Shown here: positions 43,154-51,536 of the stretch, piece by piece
Numbering within the stretch: position 1 is the first letter of the stretch
Layout: each line of letters starts with the position of its first letter
From: Methanomicrobiales archaeon
GTDB taxonomy: Archaea; Halobacteriota; Methanomicrobia; Methanomicrobiales; Methanospirillaceae
Length of the DNA stretch: 64,000 bases
Assembly (NCBI GenBank): GCA_022841205.1
Contig: JALHCK010000005.1
Location: 107,851 to 171,850, forward strand
Reading direction: 5' to 3'
Position numbers and translations under genes: made by a program
Notes under the pieces: model-generated
Seen by the model: only the letters and a program-made list of their open reading frames with translations
Databases searched by the model: none
Told to the model about the DNA's origin: nothing

Positions 43154-45637
43154 ATGTATCCCTCTGCCACTCTTTCGGAACCCGAAGTCATTGCCAAGTT
43201 TGAAACATCGCGTTCGGACGGGCTGTCGGTCCGCCAGGCCAAGGAGCGACTGGCACAGGTGGGGTACAACGAGATCGCGGCGCACCGTGTCCAATGGTGG
43301 GAAATCGCCATCCGGCAATTCTCTTCACCGTTCATATACCTGCTCCTGGTCGCTTCGGCCATCCTGTTCGTCATCGCTGATTACATGAATGGAGCGGTGA
43401 TCTTCGGGTTCGTGGTCATCAACGTCATACTCGGGTTCACGCAGGAGTACAAGTCAGAACAGTCGCTCCGTGCCCTCCAGCAGTTCATCAGGCCAAGAGC
43501 CCGGGTGAAACGGGATTCGGGGTGGCACACCATCGAATCCCGGGACATTGTGCCCGGGGACATCATCCAGCTTGTAACCGGGGATATGGTGCCGGCCGAT
43601 ATACGGATCCTTTCTTCAGAAAACCTCATGGTCAACGAAACGATCCTGACCGGGGAGTCCGTCCCCGTTCCCAAGCACCCGGAGAAGTCTTCATCAGAAC
43701 CACAGTCCATCCATGACAGCCATAACCTATGCTTTAGCGGGACTTCGGTTGTCGGGGGCAAGGCCGATGCCCTGGTCGTTGAGACCGGGGTCCGCACATT
43801 CATGGGGAGGATCGCAAAGCTGACAGTGGAGACTGCCCGGGAGAGTGAATTTTCCCGGTCGATCGGCCGTTTCAGCCGGTTCATCATGCAGATGGTCATC
43901 GTCACCCTGGCCTTTGTGTTCGTGGCAAACGTGCTCATCAAGGGGGAGTCGGCAGACATCATCGAACTGCTGGTCTTTTCCATCGCACTCGTGGTAAGCG
44001 TCGTTCCGGAAGCACTCCCTGTGGTGACCACCGTATCTCTCTCCCGCGGGGCACTCCGGATGGCCCAGCATGACGTGGTGGTAAAGAGGCTCACGGCCAT
44101 CGAGGATATCGGCAGCATCGAAGTCCTGTGCTCGGACAAGACCGGGACGCTGACCGAGAACACCCTGACCGTCACCGGGTTTTCTCCGGGAGCCCATCCC
44201 GACCTGCTGCGGTACGCCACGCTCACCATCGCAGAGACCGGGGAGATGACCGAACCGTTCGATATTGCGATCGCGGATGCCACTGGAACAGACCATCGTT
44301 GGGAGGTGCAGCGGCTGACAGAGCTCCCATTTGACCCCCGCCGCCGCCGCAACGCGGTGCTGGCCAGAACTCCGGATGGTACCGTGCTGGTGGTTCGTGG
44401 TGCTCCTGAAGAGATTATCCTGCGGTCACAACCCGGGACCGACCGCGAAGCACTTGAGACCTGGCTCTCGGACAGGGGCCGGGCGGGGGAGAGGACCATC
44501 GCCTTTGCGGTGCGGACAATGCCCCGGGGAACCACCGGGATCGATCCTGCCGATGAACAGGATCTCATGTTTCTCGGCGCACTCGCATTCACCGACCCGA
44601 TCAAGTCATCGGCGTTCCTGGCCGTAGAGAATGCCCGGAAGATCGGTGTCCACCTGAAGATCGTTACCGGGGACAGCCCAGAGGTTGCCGGGGCTGTGGG
44701 AGTAAGGATCGGGCTCATTGATGACCCGGCCAGGGTAATGGCCGGCTCAGCCCTGATGGCGCTTTCTCCAGAAGAGCGGGAGCAGGCGGTCACCGGGCAC
44801 TCGGTTTTTGCCCGTGTCACCCCTGAGCAGAAGTACGAGATCGTCCGGGTCCTGCAACAGACCCGGACTGTCGGGTTCCTCGGCGAGGGGATAAACGACG
44901 CACCTGCCCTCAAGCTTGCCGGTGTATCGCTCGTTGTGGACAGTGCCGCCGATATCGCCCGCGAGGCAGCCGACATCATCCTTCTTCAAAAGGATCTCGA
45001 AGTGATAATCGAAGGGATCCAGTGCGGGCGGGAGGTGTTTGCCAATACCGTCAAGTACCTCAAGGCAACGCTCTCCTCGAACTTCGGGAACTTCTATGCC
45101 GTCGCCGTTGCCTCGCTCTTCATCGCCTTTCTGCCAATGCTGCCGATCCAGATCCTCCTCGTCAACCTGCTCTCCGATTTCCCCATGATCTCTATTGCCA
45201 CCGATACGGTTGATGCAGCGGAACTGGGCAGGCCACGCCACTATGACTTAAAAGAGATAGTGCTAATCGCAATCCTGCTTGGGGTCGTGAGCACCGTGTT
45301 TGACTTTGCGTTTTTCGCAATCTTTGTTGGAGATGGGGAACAGGTATTGCAGACCTGCTGGTTCATCGGAAGCATCCTCACTGAGCTTGTCTTCCTCTTC
45401 TCCATCAGGACCCGCATGCCATTCTTCCAGGCCAGTCGCCCATCGGGGTACGTGATTGTGCTGACCGGGGTAGCTGCAGCGGCGACGATCCTGTTGCCCT
45501 ACACAACGTTTGGACAGGAGGTGTTCCGCTTTGTCCCGCCCCCGGCCGGATCGCTTGCGATCATCCTTGGCCTGGTTGCCGCATTCTTCATCACGGCAGA
45601 ACTGGTCAAGATCTCCTACTACCGCTACACGGGCTGA
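43154..45637 (+). CDS. MgtA-like (P3B) P-type ATPase with altered hinge motif
   Basis: An 827-residue transport ATPase. Actuator motif TGES near residue 170, DKTGT with Asp328, and a C-terminal region NFGNFYAVAVASLFIAFLPML and SDFPMISIATDTVD place it with bacterial MgtA magnesium importers. The hinge motif, normally GDGxND, reads GEGIND at 577-582, with Asp replaced by Glu at a conserved magnesium-coordinating position. The M4 motif is VVPEALPVV. If the change is tolerated the pump may be slower or regulated; otherwise it may be inactive. Divided from the previous gene by about 300 bases. Confidence 0.88.
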   Translation: MYPSATLSEPEVIAKFETSRSDGLSVRQAKERLAQVGYNEIAAHRVQWWEIAIRQFSSPFIYLLLVASAILFVIADYMNGAVIFGFVVINVILGFTQEYKSEQSLRALQQFIRPRARVKRDSGWHTIESRDIVPGDIIQLVTGDMVPADIRILSSENLMVNETILTGESVPVPKHPEKSSSEPQSIHDSHNLCFSGTSVVGGKADALVVETGVRTFMGRIAKLTVETARESEFSRSIGRFSRFIMQMVIVTLAFVFVANVLIKGESADIIELLVFSIALVVSVVPEALPVVTTVSLSRGALRMAQHDVVVKRLTAIEDIGSIEVLCSDKTGTLTENTLTVTGFSPGAHPDLLRYATLTIAETGEMTEPFDIAIADATGTDHRWEVQRLTELPFDPRRRRNAVLARTPDGTVLVVRGAPEEIILRSQPGTDREALETWLSDRGRAGERTIAFAVRTMPRGTTGIDPADEQDLMFLGALAFTDPIKSSAFLAVENARKIGVHLKIVTGDSPEVAGAVGVRIGLIDDPARVMAGSALMALSPEEREQAVTGHSVFARVTPEQKYEIVRVLQQTRTVGFLGEGINDAPALKLAGVSLVVDSAADIAREAADIILLQKDLEVIIEGIQCGREVFANTVKYLKATLSSNFGNFYAVAVASLFIAFLPMLPIQILLVNLLSDFPMISIATDTVDAAELGRPRHYDLKEIVLIAILLGVVSTVFDFAFFAIFVGDGEQVLQTCWFIGSILTELVFLFSIRTRMPFFQASRPSGYVIVLTGVAAAATILLPYTTFGQEVFRFVPPPAGSLAIILGLVAAFFITAELVKISYYRYTG

Positions 45638-45991
45638 TGCCTGCCCCCGGTTTTAAATCCACGCTTCTGTGAAGAGGAGGTGGCGGGCGTATCTTTACCA
45701 GGATGCCGGAGCGATGGAAGATGGATCGGCATAGCCTGCAAGCCCGCCTCTCCATGAAGAATTCAGAAAAACCCGCTGCCTCTTCCTGAGAGCCTCATCG
45801 GCAAGAGGAGTGCCCGGACTGGGAAACCATCCCGGGCGGTGATAATAAATCATCGGGTGACAGAGCTCAACCGGGCGGTTCGGTCTACCGATCTTTTGGG
45901 GTATCCATGAGTTTCCCTGGTCACAAAGACGGTTCCCCGGGTCTACTGTCCTCAACTTAGATGAGCCTTACCTGTTTTGTTTACCCTCCTG
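45638..45991. other. Gene-free stretch between P-type ATPase and uptake operon
   Basis: About 350 bases separate the ATPase gene from the end of the uptake operon. Short frames on either strand lack sensible composition. No terminator or structured element is clear. Confidence 0.4.
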
Positions 45992-46771
45992 TCACCGCAG
46001 CGCCCCTCCCACCGGTTCGACCGGGAGGATGAAGGGCAGGACACCCTCTCTCCCGACAATGGCCGTAACCCCGTAGACCTGCTCGATGAGGGCGGGGGTG
46101 AGGAGCGATGCCGGAGGACCGGCAGCAACCACCCTCCCGTGGTGGAGGACGATGATAACATCACAGAACCGTGCCGCGAGGTTCAGGTCGTGGATGGCCA
46201 TGAGCGCCCCGATATCCCGCTCCAGGGTGATTTCCCGGATCAGGGACATCACTTCGAGCTGGTGGCGGACATCCAGCGCACTGGTCGGCTCATCGAGAAG
46301 CAGGAGCGAGGGCTCCTGGACCAGGGCCCGGGCGATCACCGCCTTCTGACGCTCCCCGCCGCTGATCTGGGTCATCTTCCGGAATGCAAGATGGGATATC
46401 TTCAATCGCTGGAGCGCGGCGCTGACCATCGCAAGGTCAGATTCTCCCACCCCCCACCGGACGTGCGGTCTCCTGCCCATCAGGACCGATTCAAAGACTG
46501 TCGTGGCCATCCCCATCGAGAGAGCCTGGGGGACATACGCAAAATGCTTCGCACGGTCCGCAGTGCTCATGCTGGCGACATCATGCCCTCCAAAGCGCAC
46601 GCTCCCTTCAGGGCTCAGGACGTGGTTGACGCACTTGATCAGGGTGGTCTTTCCGCACCCGTTTGGCCCAAGCACTCCAACGAATTCTCTCCCGTCCACC
46701 CCAAAGGTGATCCCTTCAAGGACACGGTCGTCCCTGTAGGAGAAGGCGAGATCCTCAACCTCCAGCCTCAC
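45992..46771 (-). CDS. ABC transporter ATP-binding protein, FecE/BtuD-like
   Basis: A 259-residue nucleotide-binding subunit with Walker A GPNGCGKTT, signature ISGGERQKA and Walker B LLLLDEPTSALD. It ends the four-gene operon 49562-45992. The start is GTG at 46771, overlapping the permease stop by four bases (GTGA). The family imports iron chelates, cobalamin or other metal complexes. Confidence 0.88.
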   Translation of the reverse strand: MRLEVEDLAFSYRDDRVLEGITFGVDGREFVGVLGPNGCGKTTLIKCVNHVLSPEGSVRFGGHDVASMSTADRAKHFAYVPQALSMGMATTVFESVLMGRRPHVRWGVGESDLAMVSAALQRLKISHLAFRKMTQISGGERQKAVIARALVQEPSLLLLDEPTSALDVRHQLEVMSLIREITLERDIGALMAIHDLNLAARFCDVIIVLHHGRVVAAGPPASLLTPALIEQVYGVTAIVGREGVLPFILPVEPVGGALR

Positions 46772-47829
46772 CAGTATTCCTCCCTTCGGCGCATGAAGAG
46801 GTAAAGGAAGAACGGGATGCCGATGAACGCGGTCATAATACCAACAGGGATTATCTGCGGTGCAAGGATTGTCCGGGCAAGGCCGTCTGCACCGAGAAGG
46901 ATGAGGGCTCCGACCATGCCCGATGCCACGATCAGGTAGCGGTGGTCTCCGCCGATGGCAAGCCTTGTGATATGTGGAGAGACAAGACCGATGAACCCGA
47001 TGGTCCCGGTAAAGCAGATGACTGAAGCTGTGATGAGGGATGCCACCATCATGTGGAGGGTCCGGGTCCGCTCAACCTTCACCCCAAGGCTCTGGGCAAC
47101 CTGGTCCCCCATTCCAAGCACATTGAGGTCCCATGCCCGCATGATGAGGAAGGGGGTGGTGACGGCTACCACAAGCGTAACCAGGGCAAGCTTCTCCCAG
47201 GACGTGTTCTGGAGGCTTCCGAACATCCAGAAGACCACGGCCTGGAGCTGTTCGGTGGTGCCGATATACTGGAGGAACGAAGATATGGCGCCAAAGAGGT
47301 ACATGAGGATGATCCCTGCAAGCACCATGCTCTCGGCTGAGACCCCCCGGTACCGGGACAGGCCGTAGATGGTGGCCGCAGCAAGCGCACTTGCCAGAAA
47401 AGCTGAGGCAACGAGAGCAATCTCACCGGAAAGAGCAGTTGGGATTAAGATAATGGCAAGCGCAGCCCCGAATGTTGCCGCAGAGGCGATGCCCAGGGTA
47501 AAAGGACTTGCGAGGGGATTGCGAAGTACTCCCTGCATAACCGCACCCGCGACAGCGAGCCCGAACCCGGCCACGATTGCGAAGAGAACCCTGTGGAGTC
47601 GAAGATCCCAGATGATGGTATATGACAGCAGATCGGATGAGAAGAAACCTGGCGCGATGCCAGCGAGGACTGCAGAGATGACCTCCCCTGCAGTCAGCCC
47701 CGCAGATCCGATGAGAGTCGATACGATAGCGAGCAGGAGGATGGATACAGCCAGGACCGTTACGAAGAGGAGCCTTCTGCCCTGCATGTGGCGGTACTGG
47801 CCAGTAATCTTCCTGCTTTCCTCCTCCAT
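46768..47829 (-). CDS. FecCD-family ABC permease
   Basis: A 353-residue membrane protein with about ten hydrophobic segments. It carries the FecCD motifs around LRLHRVLFAIVAGFGLAVAGAVMQGVLRNPLASPFTLGIASAA and GTIGFIGLVSPHITRLAIG. The ATG at 47829 has GAGGAG eight bases upstream. It is the membrane part of the importer with the ATPase at 45992 and the binding protein at 47842. Confidence 0.88.
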   Translation of the reverse strand: MEEESRKITGQYRHMQGRRLLFVTVLAVSILLLAIVSTLIGSAGLTAGEVISAVLAGIAPGFFSSDLLSYTIIWDLRLHRVLFAIVAGFGLAVAGAVMQGVLRNPLASPFTLGIASAATFGAALAIILIPTALSGEIALVASAFLASALAAATIYGLSRYRGVSAESMVLAGIILMYLFGAISSFLQYIGTTEQLQAVVFWMFGSLQNTSWEKLALVTLVVAVTTPFLIMRAWDLNVLGMGDQVAQSLGVKVERTRTLHMMVASLITASVICFTGTIGFIGLVSPHITRLAIGGDHRYLIVASGMVGALILLGADGLARTILAPQIIPVGIMTAFIGIPFFLYLFMRRREEYW

Positions 47830-47841
47830 GCTCTGCACTCC

Positions 47842-49050
47842 TCACCGCTCCGGGAAGACGAACAGGTCCGGGTTTGCCAGTTCAGGGTCGAGCCGCTGGA
47901 ACTGTTCAAGATATGCGCGGTGCAGGGATACGGGGTCAAGGTCGCCTGCCCTTTCCGGATGGAACCAGCGGGCCATATAGGTCACGCCGATAAGGTACTG
48001 AGGTCCTCCAAGGATCGCATTGTGCAGGACGTATACCCTCCCGTTCCGTACGGCAGGGAGGGTGCTCCACCCGGGTCTTCCGGAGATTGCATCCCTGACC
48101 TCTTTAAAACGGGTGCTGTCCTTCCCAAGGTATCCCCCGAAGATGTAATTAACGGAGCCCACGAGCTTGATCACCACGTCGGGCTTCCGGGCGATGATTG
48201 ACTCGGGATCGATCTCGGGATACTCGGCAGGGTTGTCGCGGAAGATGTTGGAGCCTCCGGCCATGGTGATCTTGTCATGGTATCCTGAACCCCTGGCCAC
48301 AGTCTTGTAATCATTCCAGTTCTCGAGATATACCTCGGGAGGTGCAGAAGACGAGGAGACTGTGTCTACTCTCGAAAGAGCATCCCTGTAAAACGATACA
48401 AGGCATGCACCTTCCTCTTCCTTTCCAAAAATCGCCGCCAGGCGGGCCACGTCATCGAGGTAGGTTTCGGGATGGTAACAGTCGATCCTGAAGACCGGGA
48501 CATCCGGCATCGAGGCCGTGACCCGGCGCTCGATCTCGTCGCATTCCGCTTTGCACACCGTTGCATACAAAAAGAGTGCATCGGGGCGATGCGATAGGAT
48601 TTTTTCGTAGTCAGTGGCCCAGATCGATCCAACTGAGGGATATCCGGCAAACTCCGGGAAGAATTCTGGTTTTTGGGCGATGTACTTATCCACGGCCACA
48701 ATCCGTTCTTTTCCGATCCCAAGCGATCGCATGGTCTCCAGGGTCTCGCTGTTCATAACTATGATACGGTGAAGCGGGCGCGTGAGCGTTATCATTTTCC
48801 CGGAGGAGTCAGTCACCGTTCGCGAGGTACCATTCCAATAGAGATACACCCATGATGCATCCTGCAGTTCCCGGACAGACGGGTCCGAAAGGGTTGCGCC
48901 AGACCTGAGCGTGCTGACAAGGGAGCGGCCAAGTTCTTCCCTGGCAATGACCCCGTCACCATTTGAGTCACCGGGAAGAGCTGCATCGGCAAGCACAACC
49001 GGGCACAGGATCAGGAACGCTGCAAGAAGAACTGCCACATGCCGTGTCAA
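47842..49050 (-). CDS. Periplasmic-binding-type protein with N-terminal dockerin-like calcium loop
   Basis: A 402-residue exported solute-binding protein of the helical-backbone type. After the signal peptide, the segment GDSNGDGVIAREELG (about residues 26-40) is a dockerin/EF-hand-like calcium loop. The binding domain follows (HRIIVMNSETLETMRSLG, KILSHRPDALFLYATV, GRVYVLHNAILGGPQYLIG). The start is TTG at 49050, supported by GGAGG and a 4-base overlap (TTGA) with the upstream stop. It belongs to the iron-chelate/cobalamin uptake class; the ligand is not identifiable. Confidence 0.85.
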   Translation of the reverse strand: MTRHVAVLLAAFLILCPVVLADAALPGDSNGDGVIAREELGRSLVSTLRSGATLSDPSVRELQDASWVYLYWNGTSRTVTDSSGKMITLTRPLHRIIVMNSETLETMRSLGIGKERIVAVDKYIAQKPEFFPEFAGYPSVGSIWATDYEKILSHRPDALFLYATVCKAECDEIERRVTASMPDVPVFRIDCYHPETYLDDVARLAAIFGKEEEGACLVSFYRDALSRVDTVSSSSAPPEVYLENWNDYKTVARGSGYHDKITMAGGSNIFRDNPAEYPEIDPESIIARKPDVVIKLVGSVNYIFGGYLGKDSTRFKEVRDAISGRPGWSTLPAVRNGRVYVLHNAILGGPQYLIGVTYMARWFHPERAGDLDPVSLHRAYLEQFQRLDPELANPDLFVFPER

Positions 49051-49562
49051 CTCTCATCCCTCCCGCGTTTCCGGGACAGTGCGGCACCCGCGAACACCAG
49101 CCCCGTCCCGGCAAGGACAGGAAGAAGAGAGGCTCCTGCCCTGGGGGTGCCGGATGTGTCCGGGGCACCGGTATGACTGGTTGTGTTGTCCACGCCACCG
49201 GATACCATGCCCGTTTCACCGGCAATGTAATCTGTCCACGTCCCATGGATTGCGCCGGCTGGGTGAATGGGCCCTTTCACCACGTAGGTGATCTCGCGCT
49301 CGCCAATCACCGCGAGATAGAGGGTCGTTTCTTCGGCATGGTACTGGTCAGGGGGCAGGGATACTTCCAGTATTTCCATTCCGGAGGGGAGGGTCTCCGT
49401 GATCCCGGCGACAGTCTCCCTGGGAATGGACAGAATTATACGGTAGGTGGAATCGCCTGCCGGCAGCACAGACCTTTCCAAAAACCCGGCAGACACTCCC
49501 GGGACCAGTATGGTCACCACGACCATAGCGGCAATCCCGGCGATGAGGTACCCTCTCTTCAT
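49047..49562 (-). CDS. Membrane-anchored surface protein of the uptake operon
   Basis: A 171-residue exported protein. It has a signal peptide (LIAGIAAMVVVTILVPGVSA), a beta-rich core (YRIILSIPRETVAGITETLP, TLYLAVIGEREITYVVKG), a Gly/Ser/Thr-rich linker and a C-terminal helix (LLPVLAGTGLVFAGAALS) with RKR after it. Being first in the operon it may tether or help the binding protein; the dockerin-like loop of the latter makes an interaction plausible, though no cohesin is obvious here. ATG at 49562 has AAAGGAG seven bases upstream. Confidence 0.7.
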   Translation of the reverse strand: MKRGYLIAGIAAMVVVTILVPGVSAGFLERSVLPAGDSTYRIILSIPRETVAGITETLPSGMEILEVSLPPDQYHAEETTLYLAVIGEREITYVVKGPIHPAGAIHGTWTDYIAGETGMVSGGVDNTTSHTGAPDTSGTPRAGASLLPVLAGTGLVFAGAALSRKRGRDES

Positions 49563-49816
49563 ACATGTACTCCTTTGACTGTGTTACATTAAATAATACT
49601 GGTTATACTTTATCTGTATCGAAAACTGGAAATAACAACTCATCATAAGATATTTCCAAAGAAATAGTATTCTGTAAGATACCAATATTTCAAATTACAA
49701 TTTGTGCTCTCTCCACGAATGGCTGTGGAAGGCTCTATGGCTTTCGGAAACACTTTCTGCCATGGTACAAGAGAGAATACTCTGAAAGGTATCCTGCCGC
49801 AGGAAATGAGAAAAGA
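49563..49816. promoter_or_regulatory. AT-rich divergent promoter region
   Basis: This stretch serves two divergent units. On the minus strand, AAGTATAACC (about 49602-49610) and an A/T box near 49587-49600 suit the uptake operon. The middle is markedly AT-rich compared with its GC-rich flanks. On the plus side the ABC-2 exporter begins at 49817. Metal-dependent regulation would be plausible for the operon but no clear operator is visible. Confidence 0.45.
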
Positions 49817-50773
49817 ATGATCCCCCTTGAGACACACGGCCTTACGAAACATTATGGGTCCCTATGCGCAGTGGACCACCTGGATCTCTCCATTGGAAAC
49901 GAGATATTCGGGTTGCTTGGGCCAAACGGATCGGGAAAGACCACCACGGTGCTCATGCTCACCACCCTGCTGAAGCCGACGAAAGGATCAGCCACGGTAT
50001 TTGGCCACGATGTAGAGAGAGAGGCACAGGAAGTGCGAAATCTCATCAGCTACGTGCCCCAGGATATGGCCGTCGATATCAAGCTCACAGGGCGGGAGAA
50101 CGTTGCATTCTTTGCAAAACTGTACGGGATACCACGGCGTGACGAGACTATTGACCGCGTCCTTTGGATGATGGACCTGTCGGAGCGTGCCGATGATCTG
50201 GTCCGCACCTACTCAGGGGGGATGCGACGAAGACTTGAGCTTGCACAGGCGCTCGTCCACGAGCCAAAAGCCCTCTTTCTCGATGAACCCACCATAGGGC
50301 TCGATGTTGCAGCCAGGAAGAAGATCTGGGAGCACATCCGCATTCTCAAGTCCCGGGGGATGACGGTCTTCGTGACCACCCACTATATGGACGAGGCCGA
50401 ACACTACTGCGACCGGGTGGCCATCCTCGATCACGGGCTGGTGGCAGCAGTTGAGAGTCCTTCCCGCCTGAAGGGGATGCTTGGAAAGGATCTCATCAGT
50501 GCCAGGATGAGCGGCAGGATCGGCGGCAACCTTCCTGAGGGAATCGAGTGCCTTGGGGGAAAGGAGGATGGAGAGTTCGTGTTCTCTTCTGAACATGCAT
50601 CCGAGAAGGTGCCGACCCTCTTCCGATGGCTCGAAGAGCAAGGAGCAGTCATCCACTCCCTCTCGGTGCGCGAGCCCACCTTCGATGATGTCTTCCTTGC
50701 CCTCGTGGGGACGGGCGATGAAGCGACGGGGTTTGATGACCGGAAGTTCAGGACCATGCTCCGGAGGCGATGA
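49817..50773 (+). CDS. ABC transporter ATP-binding protein (DrrA-like)
   Basis: A 318-residue nucleotide-binding subunit with Walker A GPNGSGKTT, signature YSGGMRRRLEL, Walker B ALFLDEPTIGLD and a switch His in TTHYMDEAE, followed by the C-terminal domain of DrrA-type exporters. It overlaps the permease start by four bases (ATGA), so the two genes are coupled. Substrate unknown. Confidence 0.9.
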   Translation: MIPLETHGLTKHYGSLCAVDHLDLSIGNEIFGLLGPNGSGKTTTVLMLTTLLKPTKGSATVFGHDVEREAQEVRNLISYVPQDMAVDIKLTGRENVAFFAKLYGIPRRDETIDRVLWMMDLSERADDLVRTYSGGMRRRLELAQALVHEPKALFLDEPTIGLDVAARKKIWEHIRILKSRGMTVFVTTHYMDEAEHYCDRVAILDHGLVAAVESPSRLKGMLGKDLISARMSGRIGGNLPEGIECLGGKEDGEFVFSSEHASEKVPTLFRWLEEQGAVIHSLSVREPTFDDVFLALVGTGDEATGFDDRKFRTMLRRR

Positions 50774-51498
50774 TGCGCGACATCTTCTACTATTTCGAGC
50801 GGGACATGCTCCGCTGGCTCCGGGGCAGGTTCTCGGTCGTATCTGCGCTGGTGATGCCTGCCGCCTGGCTCATCTTTGTCGGGCTTGCGCTTCCAACCAC
50901 GTTCACCGAGAACTACATCGACTTTATCACGCCGGGGATACTCGTGCTGACCATGCTTGGCGCTTCGCTCCAGGGGGGATCGCTCCTCATATTTGACAAG
51001 ATCCTCGGCTTCCTTAACAAGTTCCTGGCACTGCCTTCGTCCCGGGAAAGCATCCTTTTGGGAAAGATCCTATTCATCACCATCAGAGGCCTTATCCAGG
51101 CAACGGTCATCATGTTACTTGCCCTCATACTCGGGGCTTCATTTCTGAATCCTGCAAGCCTGGCGCTGACTTATGGAATCCTTGCCATTTTAGGGGTTCT
51201 GCTCTCATCCTTTTCTACCGCCATCGCTCTCTCTCTTTCGGACCATGACGCATACGCTGCATTCAATTCCATGGTGAGCATGCCGCTATTCTTTACCAGC
51301 AGCGCCCTCATGCCCTACGCGGTGATGCCTGCATGGCTCTCTTCGATTGCTTACTGGAACCCGGTCAGCTACGCCATCGATGCGATAAGGGCTCTCCAGG
51401 GTGGTGTCCTTGCATGGTCACGGATAGGTGCGTTAGCTCTCCTCTCCGTGGTGGTAGTATGCATCAGCATCAGGCAGTTCCGGAAGGCTACCCTGTAG
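50770..51498 (+). CDS. ABC-2 type transporter permease
   Basis: A 242-residue membrane protein with about six helices and an ABC-2 signature segment (LVMPAAWLIFVGLALPTTFTENYIDFITPGILVLTMLG). Partner of the ATPase at 49817. The gene is convergent with the large operon at 51537-59779. ATG at 50773 is an alternative start one codon later. Confidence 0.88.
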   Translation: MMRDIFYYFERDMLRWLRGRFSVVSALVMPAAWLIFVGLALPTTFTENYIDFITPGILVLTMLGASLQGGSLLIFDKILGFLNKFLALPSSRESILLGKILFITIRGLIQATVIMLLALILGASFLNPASLALTYGILAILGVLLSSFSTAIALSLSDHDAYAAFNSMVSMPLFFTSSALMPYAVMPAWLSSIAYWNPVSYAIDAIRALQGGVLAWSRIGALALLSVVVVCISIRQFRKATL

Positions 51499-51536
51499 GC
51501 GCCATACCTGTCTATTCCGGGATCGAATTGGCCGGA

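Noticed and set aside
43381..44979. Open frame of about 530 codons on the minus strand across the MgtA-like gene
   Set aside because: It is a complement of a conserved P-type ATPase with natural coding sense; the antisense protein is low-complexity Ser/Arg/Thr-rich.
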